A DNA stretch of 64,000 nucleotides, from NCBI GenBank assembly GCA_002406115.1, contig DHNC01000035.1, positions 473 to 64,472 of the forward strand, read 5' to 3'. Below the pieces are notes generated by a model. The model was not told where the DNA came from and searched no databases. It was given only the letters and a program-made list of their open reading frames with translations. The position numbers and the translations under genes are program-made. Origin of the DNA: Christensenella sp. UBA4626. Lineage in GTDB: Bacteria; Bacillota; Clostridia; Christensenellales; UBA1242. Positions 16,896 through 27,308 of the stretch are shown here, piece by piece (within the stretch, counting starts at the first letter, position 1; every line of letters starts with the position of its first letter).

Positions 16896-18017
16896 TTAAA
16901 ATTTCAGATATCCAGCCCCTTCAATGTTTTTATCGCCTGTTATTGGTGTGCAATTTTGAAGCAAAAATCTTTTTATTTGGTCGTTTTTAACATTTGGAAA
17001 TTTGCTTTTTATCACGGCACAAATTCCAGCAACAATCGGTGTGGCAACGCTGGTGCCAGACATGGTGGTGTAAGGGCTAACTAGATGAGAGCAGGCAACC
17101 ACATCCACCGCAGGGGCAACAAGGTCAGGTTTATAACCAAAAGCGGTCGGGCCTCGGCTTGAAAAATCCGCAATTTCCATGGTCTTTTCGTCGTAGCCGC
17201 CAACCGTAATGATATTTGGATTGCATCCCGGCGATTTGATTGATGCAGGTTCGGGGCCGCTATTTCCAGCTGCGGCAACTATGGTGATGCCTCTCTTCCA
17301 AAGCACTTCGGCACCACGAGATAGCGGGTCATTTTTGTTTAATAAATCCGCCCCAAAACTCATGCAAACTACCGATATTTTATACTTTTTATAATTCTCA
17401 AAAACCCATTGCATGGCATCCAAAATGATGTTGCTATCGCTCACGCCATTCTCACCAAGCGCCTTGATTGAAATTATGTCAGCCTGCGGGGCAAACCCAA
17501 TATATTGTCTATGTATCACTCCGCCGCCACAAGCGATACCTGCGACAAACGTGCCGTGTCCGTTGTCGTCATAAGGTATAGTCTGGTGATTTACAAAATC
17601 CACAAATTTTACAATGCGGGAATATGGAAAAATAAAATCGAAATGCGGGGCAATGCCAGTGTCAATAAAACAAATCGTTTGCCCTCTGCCGAAGTGGGTG
17701 TTTTCTGTGATGTTTTTTAGGTTCACGCTGTCTTGCTGCTTTTGCTCGGTAAAAACTTTTACGCACGGGTCAATATATCTGACAGATTTTTCGTGCGACA
17801 ATGCAATGATGTCGTTCAGTTTGGCACTAACGCAAAAGCAATCCGCAAAAGGATATGGGTGAAAATCAATGTTCAGTTTTTCAAAAACCTTGCAAGATTT
17901 TTCAAAATCAAAACTGGAAACGATGATATTGTTGTTGTGATTTGCGGTCAAAACATTGACTTGTTTAAGCAAAATTGGGTTCACTTTTGCTAGGTTGATT
18001 TTATTCAAATTATTCAT
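16896..18017 (-). CDS. Subtilisin-like serine protease, cytoplasmic (S8 family)
   Basis: 373 aa with all catalytic residues: Asp119 (FIDTGI), His154 (DNGHGT), oxyanion Asn252 (AAAGNSG) and Ser323 (SGTSVATP). No signal peptide or membrane segment is seen, so it probably works inside the cell, like AprX-type intracellular subtilases. An N-terminal region of about 105 residues may be a propeptide-like domain. Its ATG follows the stop of the upstream small gene by 1 nt, without its own ribosome site, so the two are likely translated together. Confidence 0.93.
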   Translation of the reverse strand: MNNLNKINLAKVNPILLKQVNVLTANHNNNIIVSSFDFEKSCKVFEKLNIDFHPYPFADCFCVSAKLNDIIALSHEKSVRYIDPCVKVFTEQKQQDSVNLKNITENTHFGRGQTICFIDTGIAPHFDFIFPYSRIVKFVDFVNHQTIPYDDNGHGTFVAGIACGGGVIHRQYIGFAPQADIISIKALGENGVSDSNIILDAMQWVFENYKKYKISVVCMSFGADLLNKNDPLSRGAEVLWKRGITIVAAAGNSGPEPASIKSPGCNPNIITVGGYDEKTMEIADFSSRGPTAFGYKPDLVAPAVDVVACSHLVSPYTTMSGTSVATPIVAGICAVIKSKFPNVKNDQIKRFLLQNCTPITGDKNIEGAGYLKF

Positions 18018-18018
18018 T

Positions 18019-18294
18019 TTATTTGTCGATTGCCTTGATAAGTGACCCCAACATATCCTTTTGCTCGTCGTTCAAAAAAGGTGACAATGTGTTGGACAAG
18101 TTTTCCAACTGAGCGTGATCCAACTTGCCTTGCTGCTTCAATTTGTCCGCCTCTTTGAACAAGTTTTGCATAAGTTCATTATTGTCCATGTCTTTATATT
18201 TGTTGATAAGGTTTTGATAGTCATCAACTTTGTCCTTGTTTTCGTTTAATGTGTGTTTATTTTCGTTTACAAACGATCTAAAATCTCTTGGCAT
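18019..18294 (-). CDS. Small helical hypothetical protein
   Basis: 91 aa, charged and predicted helical, with a C-terminal segment LSPFLNDEQKDMLGSLIKAI. I do not recognise a named family. ATG at 18294 has GGAG about 5 nt upstream. It is cotranscribed with the subtilase and divergent from the 18402 gene. That gene also has a block of short amphipathic helices, so the three may form a functional group. Confidence 0.7.
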   Translation of the reverse strand: MPRDFRSFVNENKHTLNENKDKVDDYQNLINKYKDMDNNELMQNLFKEADKLKQQGKLDHAQLENLSNTLSPFLNDEQKDMLGSLIKAIDK

Positions 18295-18401
18295 AATATC
18301 TCCTATAATTAGATATGTCGAAAGATAATAAAAATTGCCAAAATTTCTCCATTTTTGTTTGATAAAAGTAACATTTATTTGCTTTTGGCATAAATATTTG
18401 T

Positions 18402-18917
18402 ATGGAATTTGAAGATAGCAGGACGGCAATTTTTTGCGACCCTCATGCGTTTATACAAGGGCAGCAAAAGCCAGCAAAAAAAGTGGTGTTTGCAGAGCCA
18501 TATGATTGCCTGCCAACTTTTTACATAGACAACAATTTTAAAAAATATAATTGTGACTGCTTGCCCAAACCGCCTAAACCAAAACCACCATGTCCTCCGC
18601 CAAAGCCCATGTTTAATTTTGATTTCAAATCAATGATGCCAATTTTGTTAGGATTGCTTAACAAGGGCGGTGGAATGGATTTGGGTAAAATTCTTTCCAA
18701 TATGCCGCAGCAAGAGGGACAAAACTCAAATGGATTTGACTTCCAAAATTTGATTTCTATGGTTGCAAAAAATCCAAAGATACTTGAATCTGTTATGTCT
18801 ATTTTTAAAGGCAAGGGCAAGGGATTGTCTGGATTGTTTAAGAAAAGAACAGAAAATGTTTCAGAAGAAATAAAACAAACCGACCATGTAATCAATAATT
18901 ACACTCGAGTGGAATAG
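18402..18917 (+). CDS. Hypothetical protein with proline-rich linker
   Basis: 171 aa, not recognised. An N-terminal region of about 45 residues is followed by a proline-lysine linker (KPPKPKPPCPPPKP). A helical segment comes next (MMPILLGLLNKGG, DFQNLISMVAKNPKILESVM), then a glycine-lysine stretch and a polar tail. No signal peptide. The helical part resembles small proteins that bind or pack at membranes, but no function can be assigned. No ribosome site precedes the ATG; a weak -10 (TAAATA at 18391) stands 5 nt upstream, hinting at a leaderless mRNA. Confidence 0.6.
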   Translation: MEFEDSRTAIFCDPHAFIQGQQKPAKKVVFAEPYDCLPTFYIDNNFKKYNCDCLPKPPKPKPPCPPPKPMFNFDFKSMMPILLGLLNKGGGMDLGKILSNMPQQEGQNSNGFDFQNLISMVAKNPKILESVMSIFKGKGKGLSGLFKKRTENVSEEIKQTDHVINNYTRVE

Positions 18918-18922
18918 CCTTA

Positions 18923-18951
18923 AAAAAAGCCCGCGAAATGCGAACTTTTTT
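18923..18951 (+). terminator. Terminator after the 18402 gene
   Basis: AAAAAAG...CTTTTTT with an inner CGC/GCG pairing and a GAAAT loop. The stem is interrupted by a 2x2 internal loop. Confidence 0.6.
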
Positions 18952-19004
18952 GCTTTATTGTGCTTTGTTTTTTGCTAAAACTCGTTTATATAAGTAACGA
19001 CATT

Positions 19005-19637
19005 TTATTGTCCAAGTGTCTGATCCTTTTTTATTTCATCATCTATGGTGACGCTATTTTCCCATCTTTGCACTCCGTGTATTCTGGTGATTTTTGATTC
19101 AAGTGATGCGGCAGTAGATTCAATCAATTCCTTGCCGGAAACGGGTTCTGCTTTCTTAAATCTGCATTCACCAAGGTCGTAAATGGACATATTATTGCGG
19201 TCAAATGTTTTCCAATCAAACACCCAACCTTGCGTTCTGAGGTAGGCGAGGGCTGTGGAATAAGTTGCATAGTCAAAATTTTTATAATTCCTAAAATTGA
19301 TGGTAATCACATCGGATTTTTGACTTTCAATATCCATTATAACTGCATCAAGTTTATGAAACTCTTGCAACAAAAGCAATTTTTTTGCACCATCAAAAAA
19401 GACATCAGTTGCAAACTCATTGCCTCTGCAAGGTTTTGGAACCATACGCTTTAAAGGATACTCCTCATATAATTTTGTGCATAATGCTTCCAAATATGTC
19501 AAACCTGTGCGTTCAAGTTCTGGCAAGCCGTCGGCTAATGTTTCTTTAACATCTTTTGGTGCACTGTGGATTGTCGACAACATTGCTGCTGACACATCTT
19601 CAAGCCCTTCTTCCTTTTTTTTGAAATTAAATTCCAT
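19005..19637 (-). CDS. Hypothetical soluble protein
   Basis: 210 aa, not recognised. No signal peptide or membrane segments. It has mixed alpha/beta character and is rich in charged residues. AGGAG is 6 nt before the ATG, and a TTGACA-N17-TAAAAT promoter stands upstream, so it is expressed as a single gene. It is convergent with the 18402 gene. Confidence 0.7.
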   Translation of the reverse strand: MEFNFKKKEEGLEDVSAAMLSTIHSAPKDVKETLADGLPELERTGLTYLEALCTKLYEEYPLKRMVPKPCRGNEFATDVFFDGAKKLLLLQEFHKLDAVIMDIESQKSDVITINFRNYKNFDYATYSTALAYLRTQGWVFDWKTFDRNNMSIYDLGECRFKKAEPVSGKELIESTAASLESKITRIHGVQRWENSVTIDDEIKKDQTLGQ

Positions 19638-19657
19638 ACAAACTCCTATATATTTTC

Positions 19658-19686
19658 ATTTTAACATTTATACTTAAAACTGTCAA
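19658..19686 (-). promoter_or_regulatory. Promoter of the 19005-19637 gene
   Basis: Minus strand TTGACA (19681-19686), 17 nt, TAAAAT (19658-19663), followed by AGGAG and ATG. The rest of 19687-19857 is very AT-rich with no feature I can support. Confidence 0.75.
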
Positions 19687-19857
19687 CTGCTTTCATTTTC
19701 TTAATTTTGTTTATTAAATAATTTTTTTAAAATTTTTTTAATATTGACAAATTTTTTGTAAAAATTATTGTAAAATGCATTATTTTTTTAAAAAATCATC
19801 AAAAAAATTGAAATTTTTATAAAAAAACTTTAAACAAATGAAAATTTAAAAAAAATA

Positions 19858-20151
19858 CTAAGCAAGTACATGCTTAATATTTTTCTTTTCACTGTGACGA
19901 TAAAGCACTATTTTTCTTCCAATAGTTGTCACAACTTCCGCACCGATTTTAACTGCCATTTCGGTCAACTCGAATTCGGTAGGAAGGGTGACATTTTCTT
20001 GCATAGCAATTTTAATCAATTCGTGGTCAAAAAGTTGTTGTTCAATTTGAGTTAAAACATTTTGAGTAAAACCGTCTTTGCCAACCCAGACCACTGGTTT
20101 GATATTGCTTGCCAAGCTTCTAAGTGTAATTCTTTGTTTTTTATCCAACAT
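19858..20151 (-). CDS. yhbY: YhbY-family RNA-binding protein
   Basis: 97 aa CRM-domain (CRS1/YhbY) protein, bound to pre-50S ribosomal particles in characterised bacteria. Hallmarks are LRSLASNIKPVVWVGKDGFT at the N terminus, a short helix HELIKIAM and the C-terminal GRKIVLYR strand. GGAGAAATT precedes the ATG. It follows obg by 14 nt in the nth-obg-yhbY run, consistent with a ribosome assembly operon. Confidence 0.92.
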   Translation of the reverse strand: MLDKKQRITLRSLASNIKPVVWVGKDGFTQNVLTQIEQQLFDHELIKIAMQENVTLPTEFELTEMAVKIGAEVVTTIGRKIVLYRHSEKKNIKHVLA

Positions 20152-20165
20152 AATTTCTCCTAATC

Positions 20166-22053
<1,888 letters not shown>

Positions 22054-22059
22054 ATGGAT

Positions 22060-22088
22060 ATATTATCAAATTTGGTTTAAATAGTCAA
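22060..22088 (-). promoter_or_regulatory. Promoter of nth, leaderless layout
   Basis: Minus strand TTGACT (22083-22088), 17 nt, TAATAT (22060-22065), 6 nt, ATG. Confidence 0.75.
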
Positions 22089-22153
22089 TAATGTGTTGGA
22101 AAATCTTAAATTTTTGCGTGGTTGCTTGTTTTTTGCGGATAAATCCGTGTTTA

Positions 22154-22414
22154 TCAAATAAGTCGCTCAATCTGGTCGTGCGTTGGTGTTTTTGTAAACA
22201 AAAATATTCCCCAAAAGCCACCTAGTGCCGCTTTTGCCACCAAATTTCTTACTGCCGCAAAATATGCATAATCCACTTTTAAACTCAATCCGCAACTTAA
22301 AGCGATGTTTCGTGGTGTGTTGATTATTGAACAAGGTACGCCAAACTGCCCCAAAATCTTTGCAAAAGCATAAAGGGAAGTGCGAGATTTGTATGAGATG
22401 ATTAAATATTTCAT
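22154..22414 (-). CDS. DUF3343 family protein
   Basis: 86 aa. The sequence carries the features of the DUF3343 family: a hydrophobic beta strand at the start, a Pro-Arg turn (NTPRNIALSCGLSL) and the conserved SCG. The family often sits beside cysteine desulfurase-like genes and has been proposed to handle sulfur or selenium. Here it is divergent from exactly such a gene at 22502. ATG at 22414 is preferred because AAGGA lies 7 nt upstream. Confidence 0.75.
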   Translation of the reverse strand: MKYLIISYKSRTSLYAFAKILGQFGVPCSIINTPRNIALSCGLSLKVDYAYFAAVRNLVAKAALGGFWGIFLFTKTPTHDQIERLI

Positions 22415-22466
22415 AGTTATGTCCTTAAAACATAATATTTTAATCTTGGTTATTTGGTTAAGAGGA

Positions 22467-22496
22467 TTGACAGAATAAAAACAAAAAACATATTTT
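22467..22496 (+). promoter_or_regulatory. Promoter of the cysteine desulfurase gene, leaderless layout
   Basis: TTGACA (22467-22472), 18 nt, TATTTT (22491-22496), 5 nt, ATG. No ribosome binding site fits. Confidence 0.65.
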
Positions 22497-22501
22497 GAAT
22501 T

Positions 22502-23626
22502 ATGATATATTTTGACAATGCGGCAACAAGTTTGATAAAGCCGATTAGTGTAAAAAATGCTGTAATGATTGCCTTGGATAAATTTACAGCAAACCCGGGC
22601 AGAAGTGGACATCGTCCGTCAATTTTGGCTGGCGAAATGGTGTATGAAACAAGGGAAATATTAAAAAAATTTTTCAACGCGCCGGAACATGAGGTTGTGT
22701 TTACAAAAAATTGCACCGAAGCGCTCAATCTGGGGCTAACTGGGGTGCTGAAAGCGGGCGACCAAGTTATCACCAGTTGCTACGAGCATAATTCTGTTTT
22801 GCGACCTTTGCACGCCCTTGAAAAAACTGGGGTTGAAGTTGAAATTTTGGACTGTAACCTTTCTGCTTTTCACGATGAACTTCCAAAACATATCAAGCAA
22901 AACACAAAAATGATTGTCGTAACTGGGATGAGCAATGTTACTGGCGAAAGTCCTAATCTTAAAGCGATAGGTGAAATTGCAAAAAAACATAACATCATTT
23001 TTATGGTTGACGGGGCACAATCCAGTGGGCATTTGGTAATAGATTTACAAAATAACAATATTGATATGTATGCGTTTGCAGGGCATAAAGGGCTTTACGC
23101 AATAACTGGCGTGGGCGGTTTGATTGTCAACAAAAATTTGCGCTTGACTCCAATTTTGGCTGGCGGCACTGGCACCGAAAGCGAAAAACTGGACCAACCA
23201 ACCGATTTGCCAGAGGGACAAGAGGCTGGCACTTTACCGTCAATCCCTATTGCGAGTTTGAGGGCGGGCGTTGAGTTTTTGACAAAAAATTTTGATAGCA
23301 TTCAAAATATCGAAAACGAATTGTCTTGTTATATGTTTGAGCAACTTTCACATTTGAAAGGTGTCAATTTGTATTCCTCACCAAAAAGCAAAATTGTTTT
23401 TAGTTTTAATATTGAGGGGTTGGGCTGTTCCGATGTCGCAACCATTTTGGATAACAAATATGGTATTTGTGTCCGTTCTGGTTTGCATTGCGCACCATTG
23501 ATACACAAAAAACTTGGCACAATAAAAACTGGGGCGGTGCGTGCATCAATCGACTTTTTTAACACAAAACAAGAGATTGATAGGTTTATTAAAGCGGTCA
23601 AAGGAATTCAACTCACTTATTGTTAA
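22502..23626 (+). CDS. Class V aminotransferase, cysteine desulfurase family
   Basis: 374 aa PLP enzyme of the CsdA/SufS type. Seen: YFDNAATSLIKP at the N terminus, NCTEALN, the cofactor aspartate VDGAQSSGH, the Schiff-base lysine in AGHKGLY (near residue 198) and the catalytic Cys in VRSGLHCAP. The Lys-to-Cys spacing fits group II desulfurases. It would release sulfur (or selenium) from cysteine. The DUF3343 protein upstream is a plausible partner. It ends 14 nt inside the convergent membrane gene. No isc or suf scaffold gene is nearby. Confidence 0.92.
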   Translation: MIYFDNAATSLIKPISVKNAVMIALDKFTANPGRSGHRPSILAGEMVYETREILKKFFNAPEHEVVFTKNCTEALNLGLTGVLKAGDQVITSCYEHNSVLRPLHALEKTGVEVEILDCNLSAFHDELPKHIKQNTKMIVVTGMSNVTGESPNLKAIGEIAKKHNIIFMVDGAQSSGHLVIDLQNNNIDMYAFAGHKGLYAITGVGGLIVNKNLRLTPILAGGTGTESEKLDQPTDLPEGQEAGTLPSIPIASLRAGVEFLTKNFDSIQNIENELSCYMFEQLSHLKGVNLYSSPKSKIVFSFNIEGLGCSDVATILDNKYGICVRSGLHCAPLIHKKLGTIKTGAVRASIDFFNTKQEIDRFIKAVKGIQLTYC

Positions 23627-24380
23627 ACATTGGCAGCAATTTGCAAATTAGGGCAAAAAGCACCAGCATACTTCCAAAAATGATGTAGTAAAAATTGTAT
23701 GGCAAAACAATGCTACTAAACAACAAAACCAACCCACAAGTAAAATAGGATTTGGATTTTGAGGCGTTAAAAAAGTTGACCGCAAAATCTTTCCAACTGA
23801 ATTTCTTTTGTTCAAGATTTAGGTCAGAATAATCAATTTTCACATTTGCCAAAACAAATTTTTCAAACAGTTTTTCTTTGTTAATAATCTCGATTTTTTT
23901 GCCTTTTAAAATGTCCAATTTCAAACTTTTATCGGCATTTTTGCATATAATTGTAAGGCTATCAAAATCATATTTTTTTGCACTCGCAATTATATTTAAA
24001 AAGTTTGCTTCATCCAAAACATCGACGTTTAGAGCCGAAAAATATATATGATTTTTTGCCTTATAAAAACCGTCAAAAATCTTATCCACATCAAAACATT
24101 TGTTCAAAATTTCAAATTGTTTGTTGGCGTCCAAAAGCCTAAATGCCAAAAAAGTTTTTTCAATATCTTCATTTTTAAGTTTTAATTTTGTTATCTTGGA
24201 TTGCTTTTTGTTTGAAAAATAAAACAGCAAAAAACATATGCAAAATGCAATCAAAACGCTCAACCAAAATGTTGCGGTCAGACTTTTGATATAAAAATTT
24301 ATCCAAGCAAAACAAATCAAAAACACACATAATGCCACAAAAATCTTGTCTATTAAATTTACAACTTTAAACCTTGACAT
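23613..24380 (-). CDS. Hypothetical membrane protein
   Basis: About 255 aa from ATG 24380, or 267 aa from a TTG at 24416; neither has a clear ribosome site. Two hydrophobic segments near the N terminus and two near the C terminus enclose a cytoplasmic domain of about 110 residues. In that domain, alternating strands and helices (YFSALNVDVLD, SLTIICKNADKS, KKIEIINKEKLF) look like a nuclease-type fold without evident catalytic residues. This last point is a weak inference. It overlaps the 3' end of the convergent desulfurase gene by 14 nt. Confidence 0.65.
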   Translation of the reverse strand: MSRFKVVNLIDKIFVALCVFLICFAWINFYIKSLTATFWLSVLIAFCICFLLFYFSNKKQSKITKLKLKNEDIEKTFLAFRLLDANKQFEILNKCFDVDKIFDGFYKAKNHIYFSALNVDVLDEANFLNIIASAKKYDFDSLTIICKNADKSLKLDILKGKKIEIINKEKLFEKFVLANVKIDYSDLNLEQKKFSWKDFAVNFFNASKSKSYFTCGLVLLFSSIVLPYNFYYIIFGSMLVLFALICKLLPMFNNK

Positions 24381-24531
24381 GATAAAATTTTTTACATATT
24401 TATAAAATTTAATCAAAAAGTATGCGTTTTTGCAGTATTTTTTGCGTTTTTTCGTAATTTTTTTAAAATTTTTTAATTATTCCACATTTTTTATTTGCGT
24501 TTATATTGATTTGGGTTTGATTTTATTTGAT

Positions 24532-24560
24532 TTGACAAATTGCTACAGAAAATATAAAAT
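24532..24560 (+). promoter_or_regulatory. Promoter of the nucleoside phosphorylase operon
   Basis: TTGACA (24532-24537), 17 nt, TAAAAT (24555-24560), then AGGGG and ATG at 24581. Confidence 0.8.
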
Positions 24561-24580
24561 AAACATAATAGGGGAAAAAT

Positions 24581-25858
24581 ATGAAAGAGCAAACTTTAAA
24601 TCTTGACGATTTGATTTTAAAAAAAGTTAAGGCTGAAACACTTACAAAACAGGATTATGACCGCATCGTGCGTTACATGGTGGGGAATGGCGTTGACAAA
24701 AACACCAAAAAGATTTTTATTGCTTTGGATCAGTTTGGGATGACAAAAGATGAAGTGTTGAATTTTTCTTTGGCGATAAAGGAAAGTGGTTTAAGTTACA
24801 AATCAAACGATTGCATTTTAGAAAAACATTCCACTGGCGGCATTGGCGATAGCACAAGCCTGATTTTAATTCCTTTGCTCAGTTGCTTGGGATATAAGAT
24901 TATCAAAACAAGTGGTCGCTCGCTGGTCTATGCAAACGGAAGTGCGGATAGGTTTAAAGCAATCCCTGGGTTTGAGCCATTGGAGTTTGATGAAATAGAT
25001 GAAGCTATGACACGTTTTAATGCTTGCGTTTTAAGCCACGGTGCAGAATATTGCCCAGCGGACAAAATTTTGTATAAAGTTATCGAAACTTGCCATCTTG
25101 AAAGTAATATAAACTTTTTGGCTTCATCAATTGTTGCAAAAAAACTTACCAGTGGTGCAAGTGTTGTGTTGGTAGACATCAAATACGGTGAAGCGAGCAT
25201 GATTGAAGATTATTCAACCGCTTGCAGGCTTGAATCAATTTTGAGATACGTTTTCAAAAAATGTGGCGTTAAATGTATCATTGCAATCACAAACACTCAT
25301 CAACTTATCGGTCAAAGCGTTGGCAATGCTGTTGAAGTTGAGGATGCATTGGATGTTTTGCAAGGCAAGCACAATATGCTGCGTGATGTTTCCACAAAAT
25401 ATGCGGTTGAAATGATGCTTAAAGTTGACAATCGCCTGAGCCGTAAAGATGCGGAAGATATGGTGAACACCGCTTTGGATACTGGCCTTGCATATAATCA
25501 GTTTTTGAATATTGTCAAAATGCAACACGGAGATGTTGAAGTTGTTAAGAATAGGGAGTTTTTCACACCAAAACTTCAAATCACATTCAAGGCGGATCGT
25601 CCTGGCTATGTTGGCAATATAAACGCTCTTTTGATGGGCGAATTGATACGCCGCCTATGCTCAAATAATCATAACGACGATATCGGACTTGTTTTGAATG
25701 TGAAAATCGGCGATTATATAAATAAAGGTGACACAATTTTGACTTTATATTATGAGAATGAGGACCAGGTTAAACAGTATTTAAACGCTGTGAGAGGTTG
25801 CGTCCGTTTGACAAATGTAAAGGTTAAAAAAGTAAATCCGATTAAAAGGTTGGGATAA
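24581..25858 (+). CDS. Pyrimidine-nucleoside (thymidine) phosphorylase
   Basis: 425 aa enzyme that splits pyrimidine nucleosides with phosphate to base and (deoxy)ribose 1-phosphate. The family signature region contains KHSTGGIGD and SGRSL. The Gram-positive three-domain layout ends in a biotinyl-like C-terminal region with GDYINKGDTIL. It is the first gene of an operon continuing into tsaE and tsaB-rimI; its stop overlaps the tsaE start by one base (TAATG). Pdp and DeoA cannot be separated by sight. Confidence 0.92.
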   Translation: MKEQTLNLDDLILKKVKAETLTKQDYDRIVRYMVGNGVDKNTKKIFIALDQFGMTKDEVLNFSLAIKESGLSYKSNDCILEKHSTGGIGDSTSLILIPLLSCLGYKIIKTSGRSLVYANGSADRFKAIPGFEPLEFDEIDEAMTRFNACVLSHGAEYCPADKILYKVIETCHLESNINFLASSIVAKKLTSGASVVLVDIKYGEASMIEDYSTACRLESILRYVFKKCGVKCIIAITNTHQLIGQSVGNAVEVEDALDVLQGKHNMLRDVSTKYAVEMMLKVDNRLSRKDAEDMVNTALDTGLAYNQFLNIVKMQHGDVEVVKNREFFTPKLQITFKADRPGYVGNINALLMGELIRRLCSNNHNDDIGLVLNVKIGDYINKGDTILTLYYENEDQVKQYLNAVRGCVRLTNVKVKKVNPIKRLG

Positions 25859-26268
25859 TGGAATATACAGTTGACTCGCTATTGCAGACGGAAAAATTGG
25901 CAAACGAATTTGTAAAAACGCTCAAACCCGGCGATGTTGTGGTTTTGCATGGCGATTTGGGTGCTGGCAAGACCACTTTTACACAGTTTGTTTTTAAAGC
26001 ACTTGGCGTGAAAGAGAATGTTACAAGCCCAACTTTTGCAATCTTAAAAACCTATCATGGCAAATTTGTTTTGCACCATTTTGACGTTTATAGGATTACG
26101 GCAGATGAGGCCATCGAAGCGGGTTTTGATGAAATACTTGATGAAAAGGATAGTATAAAATTTGTTGAGTGGAGCGAAAATATTGCCTCACTTTTGCCAG
26201 AAAATTTGATACGTGTAAACATAAAATACATCAATGAAAATACGAGGAAGTTTAGTATAGAAAGATGA
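25858..26268 (+). CDS. tsaE: tRNA threonylcarbamoyladenosine biosynthesis ATPase TsaE
   Basis: 136 aa. Walker A GDLGAGKTTFTQ, then TSPTFAILKTY and HHFDVYRI, the standard TsaE motifs. It works with TsaB and TsaD in making t6A37 on ANN-decoding tRNAs. It overlaps both neighbours by 1-4 nt, so it is translationally coupled to tsaB-rimI. tsaD is not in the window. Confidence 0.95.
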   Translation: MEYTVDSLLQTEKLANEFVKTLKPGDVVVLHGDLGAGKTTFTQFVFKALGVKENVTSPTFAILKTYHGKFVLHHFDVYRITADEAIEAGFDEILDEKDSIKFVEWSENIASLLPENLIRVNIKYINENTRKFSIER

Positions 26269-27308
26269 ATACATTGATTATAAATACAGCAAATGAAAAT
26301 TTGGAAATTGTCTTGAAAAAGCAAGACGATATTTTTTGCAAAATTTTAAATTCAAGTTCGCATCACAACGAAACAATGTTGCCAGCAGTGGATGAGATTT
26401 TAAAACAAAACAACTTAAATATAAAAGATGTGGACAAGGTTGGCGTGGTGATTGGCCCTGGTTCTTTCACTGGAATAAGGGTTGGTATTGCAACAATTAA
26501 GGCGTTTAGGGATGCTTTAAATATCGAGGCAAAGGGCATAAATAATTTGGACTATCTTTTTGCCTTGGCAAGCAAACAAAACAAAGACTGCAAAACTGTT
26601 GCAATTCTTGGCAGCAAAAATAGTTATTTTGTTGCAACGCTTGTGAATGGAATGGTATATAAATATGAAAGGAATTTGACAAAACAGGAACTTTTGGATG
26701 TTGCACAGGGCGGTGTGATTGGGATGTTTAAATATGATAGCAATCTACCATGCTTTGAAGTTGAACTTGATGCAAAAGTTTTGCTTGATTGCTTTGAAAA
26801 AAGTGTAGACCATGCGTTGGTGCCAGTGTATTACCAATTGTCGCAAGCGGAAAGTGAAAAAATTAAGCGCGCAACACTTGAAATCAAGGAAGCAGAGGTG
26901 CAAGATTTGATAGAGGTTTGCAAAATTGAGCAAGAAACAAATTTGCCAAACAAGATGAATAAAAGCGATTTTAAAAGTTCAATCTTAAACCCTAATCATA
27001 GGCTATTTGTGGCTTGTTTGGACAAAAAAATCATTGGTTTTATGGTCGTTGAAATGACGGACGAGTTGAATATCGAAAATATTGTGGTTAAAAAGGAATA
27101 TAGAAACTATGGCATAGCCACAAGGTTGCTTGAATATGCAAAAGAGTTTGCTGAGTCGGCAAAAATTGATAGGCTGAGTTTGGAAGTGTCAAAAAACAAC
27201 ATCACAGCATTTTTGCTTTACAAAAAATTTGGATTTGAAATTAGACGAGTTAGAAAATCATATTATTTAGATGGGTCTGACGCTTTTGAGATGGTTAAAG
27301 AGGTTTAA
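26265..27308 (+). CDS. TsaB-RimI fusion protein
   Basis: 347 aa in one frame. Residues 1 to about 205 are TsaB, with the GPGSFTGIRVG motif; it is the scaffold for TsaD in t6A synthesis. Residues about 205-347 are a RimI-type GNAT N-acetyltransferase: the RNYGIATRLL acetyl-CoA loop and SLEVSKNNITAFLLYKKFGF. RimI acetylates the N terminus of ribosomal protein S18 in other bacteria. The two are usually separate adjacent genes. ATG overlaps the tsaE stop (ATGA). The gene is convergent with murF, sharing 4 nt. Confidence 0.93.
   Translation: MNTLIINTANENLEIVLKKQDDIFCKILNSSSHHNETMLPAVDEILKQNNLNIKDVDKVGVVIGPGSFTGIRVGIATIKAFRDALNIEAKGINNLDYLFALASKQNKDCKTVAILGSKNSYFVATLVNGMVYKYERNLTKQELLDVAQGGVIGMFKYDSNLPCFEVELDAKVLLDCFEKSVDHALVPVYYQLSQAESEKIKRATLEIKEAEVQDLIEVCKIEQETNLPNKMNKSDFKSSILNPNHRLFVACLDKKIIGFMVVEMTDELNIENIVVKKEYRNYGIATRLLEYAKEFAESAKIDRLSLEVSKNNITAFLLYKKFGFEIRRVRKSYYLDGSDAFEMVKEV

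Noticed and set aside
19744..19776. TTGACA with TAAAAT on the plus strand
   Set aside because: The spacing is 21 nt and no plus-strand gene follows; it lies in a generally AT-rich region.
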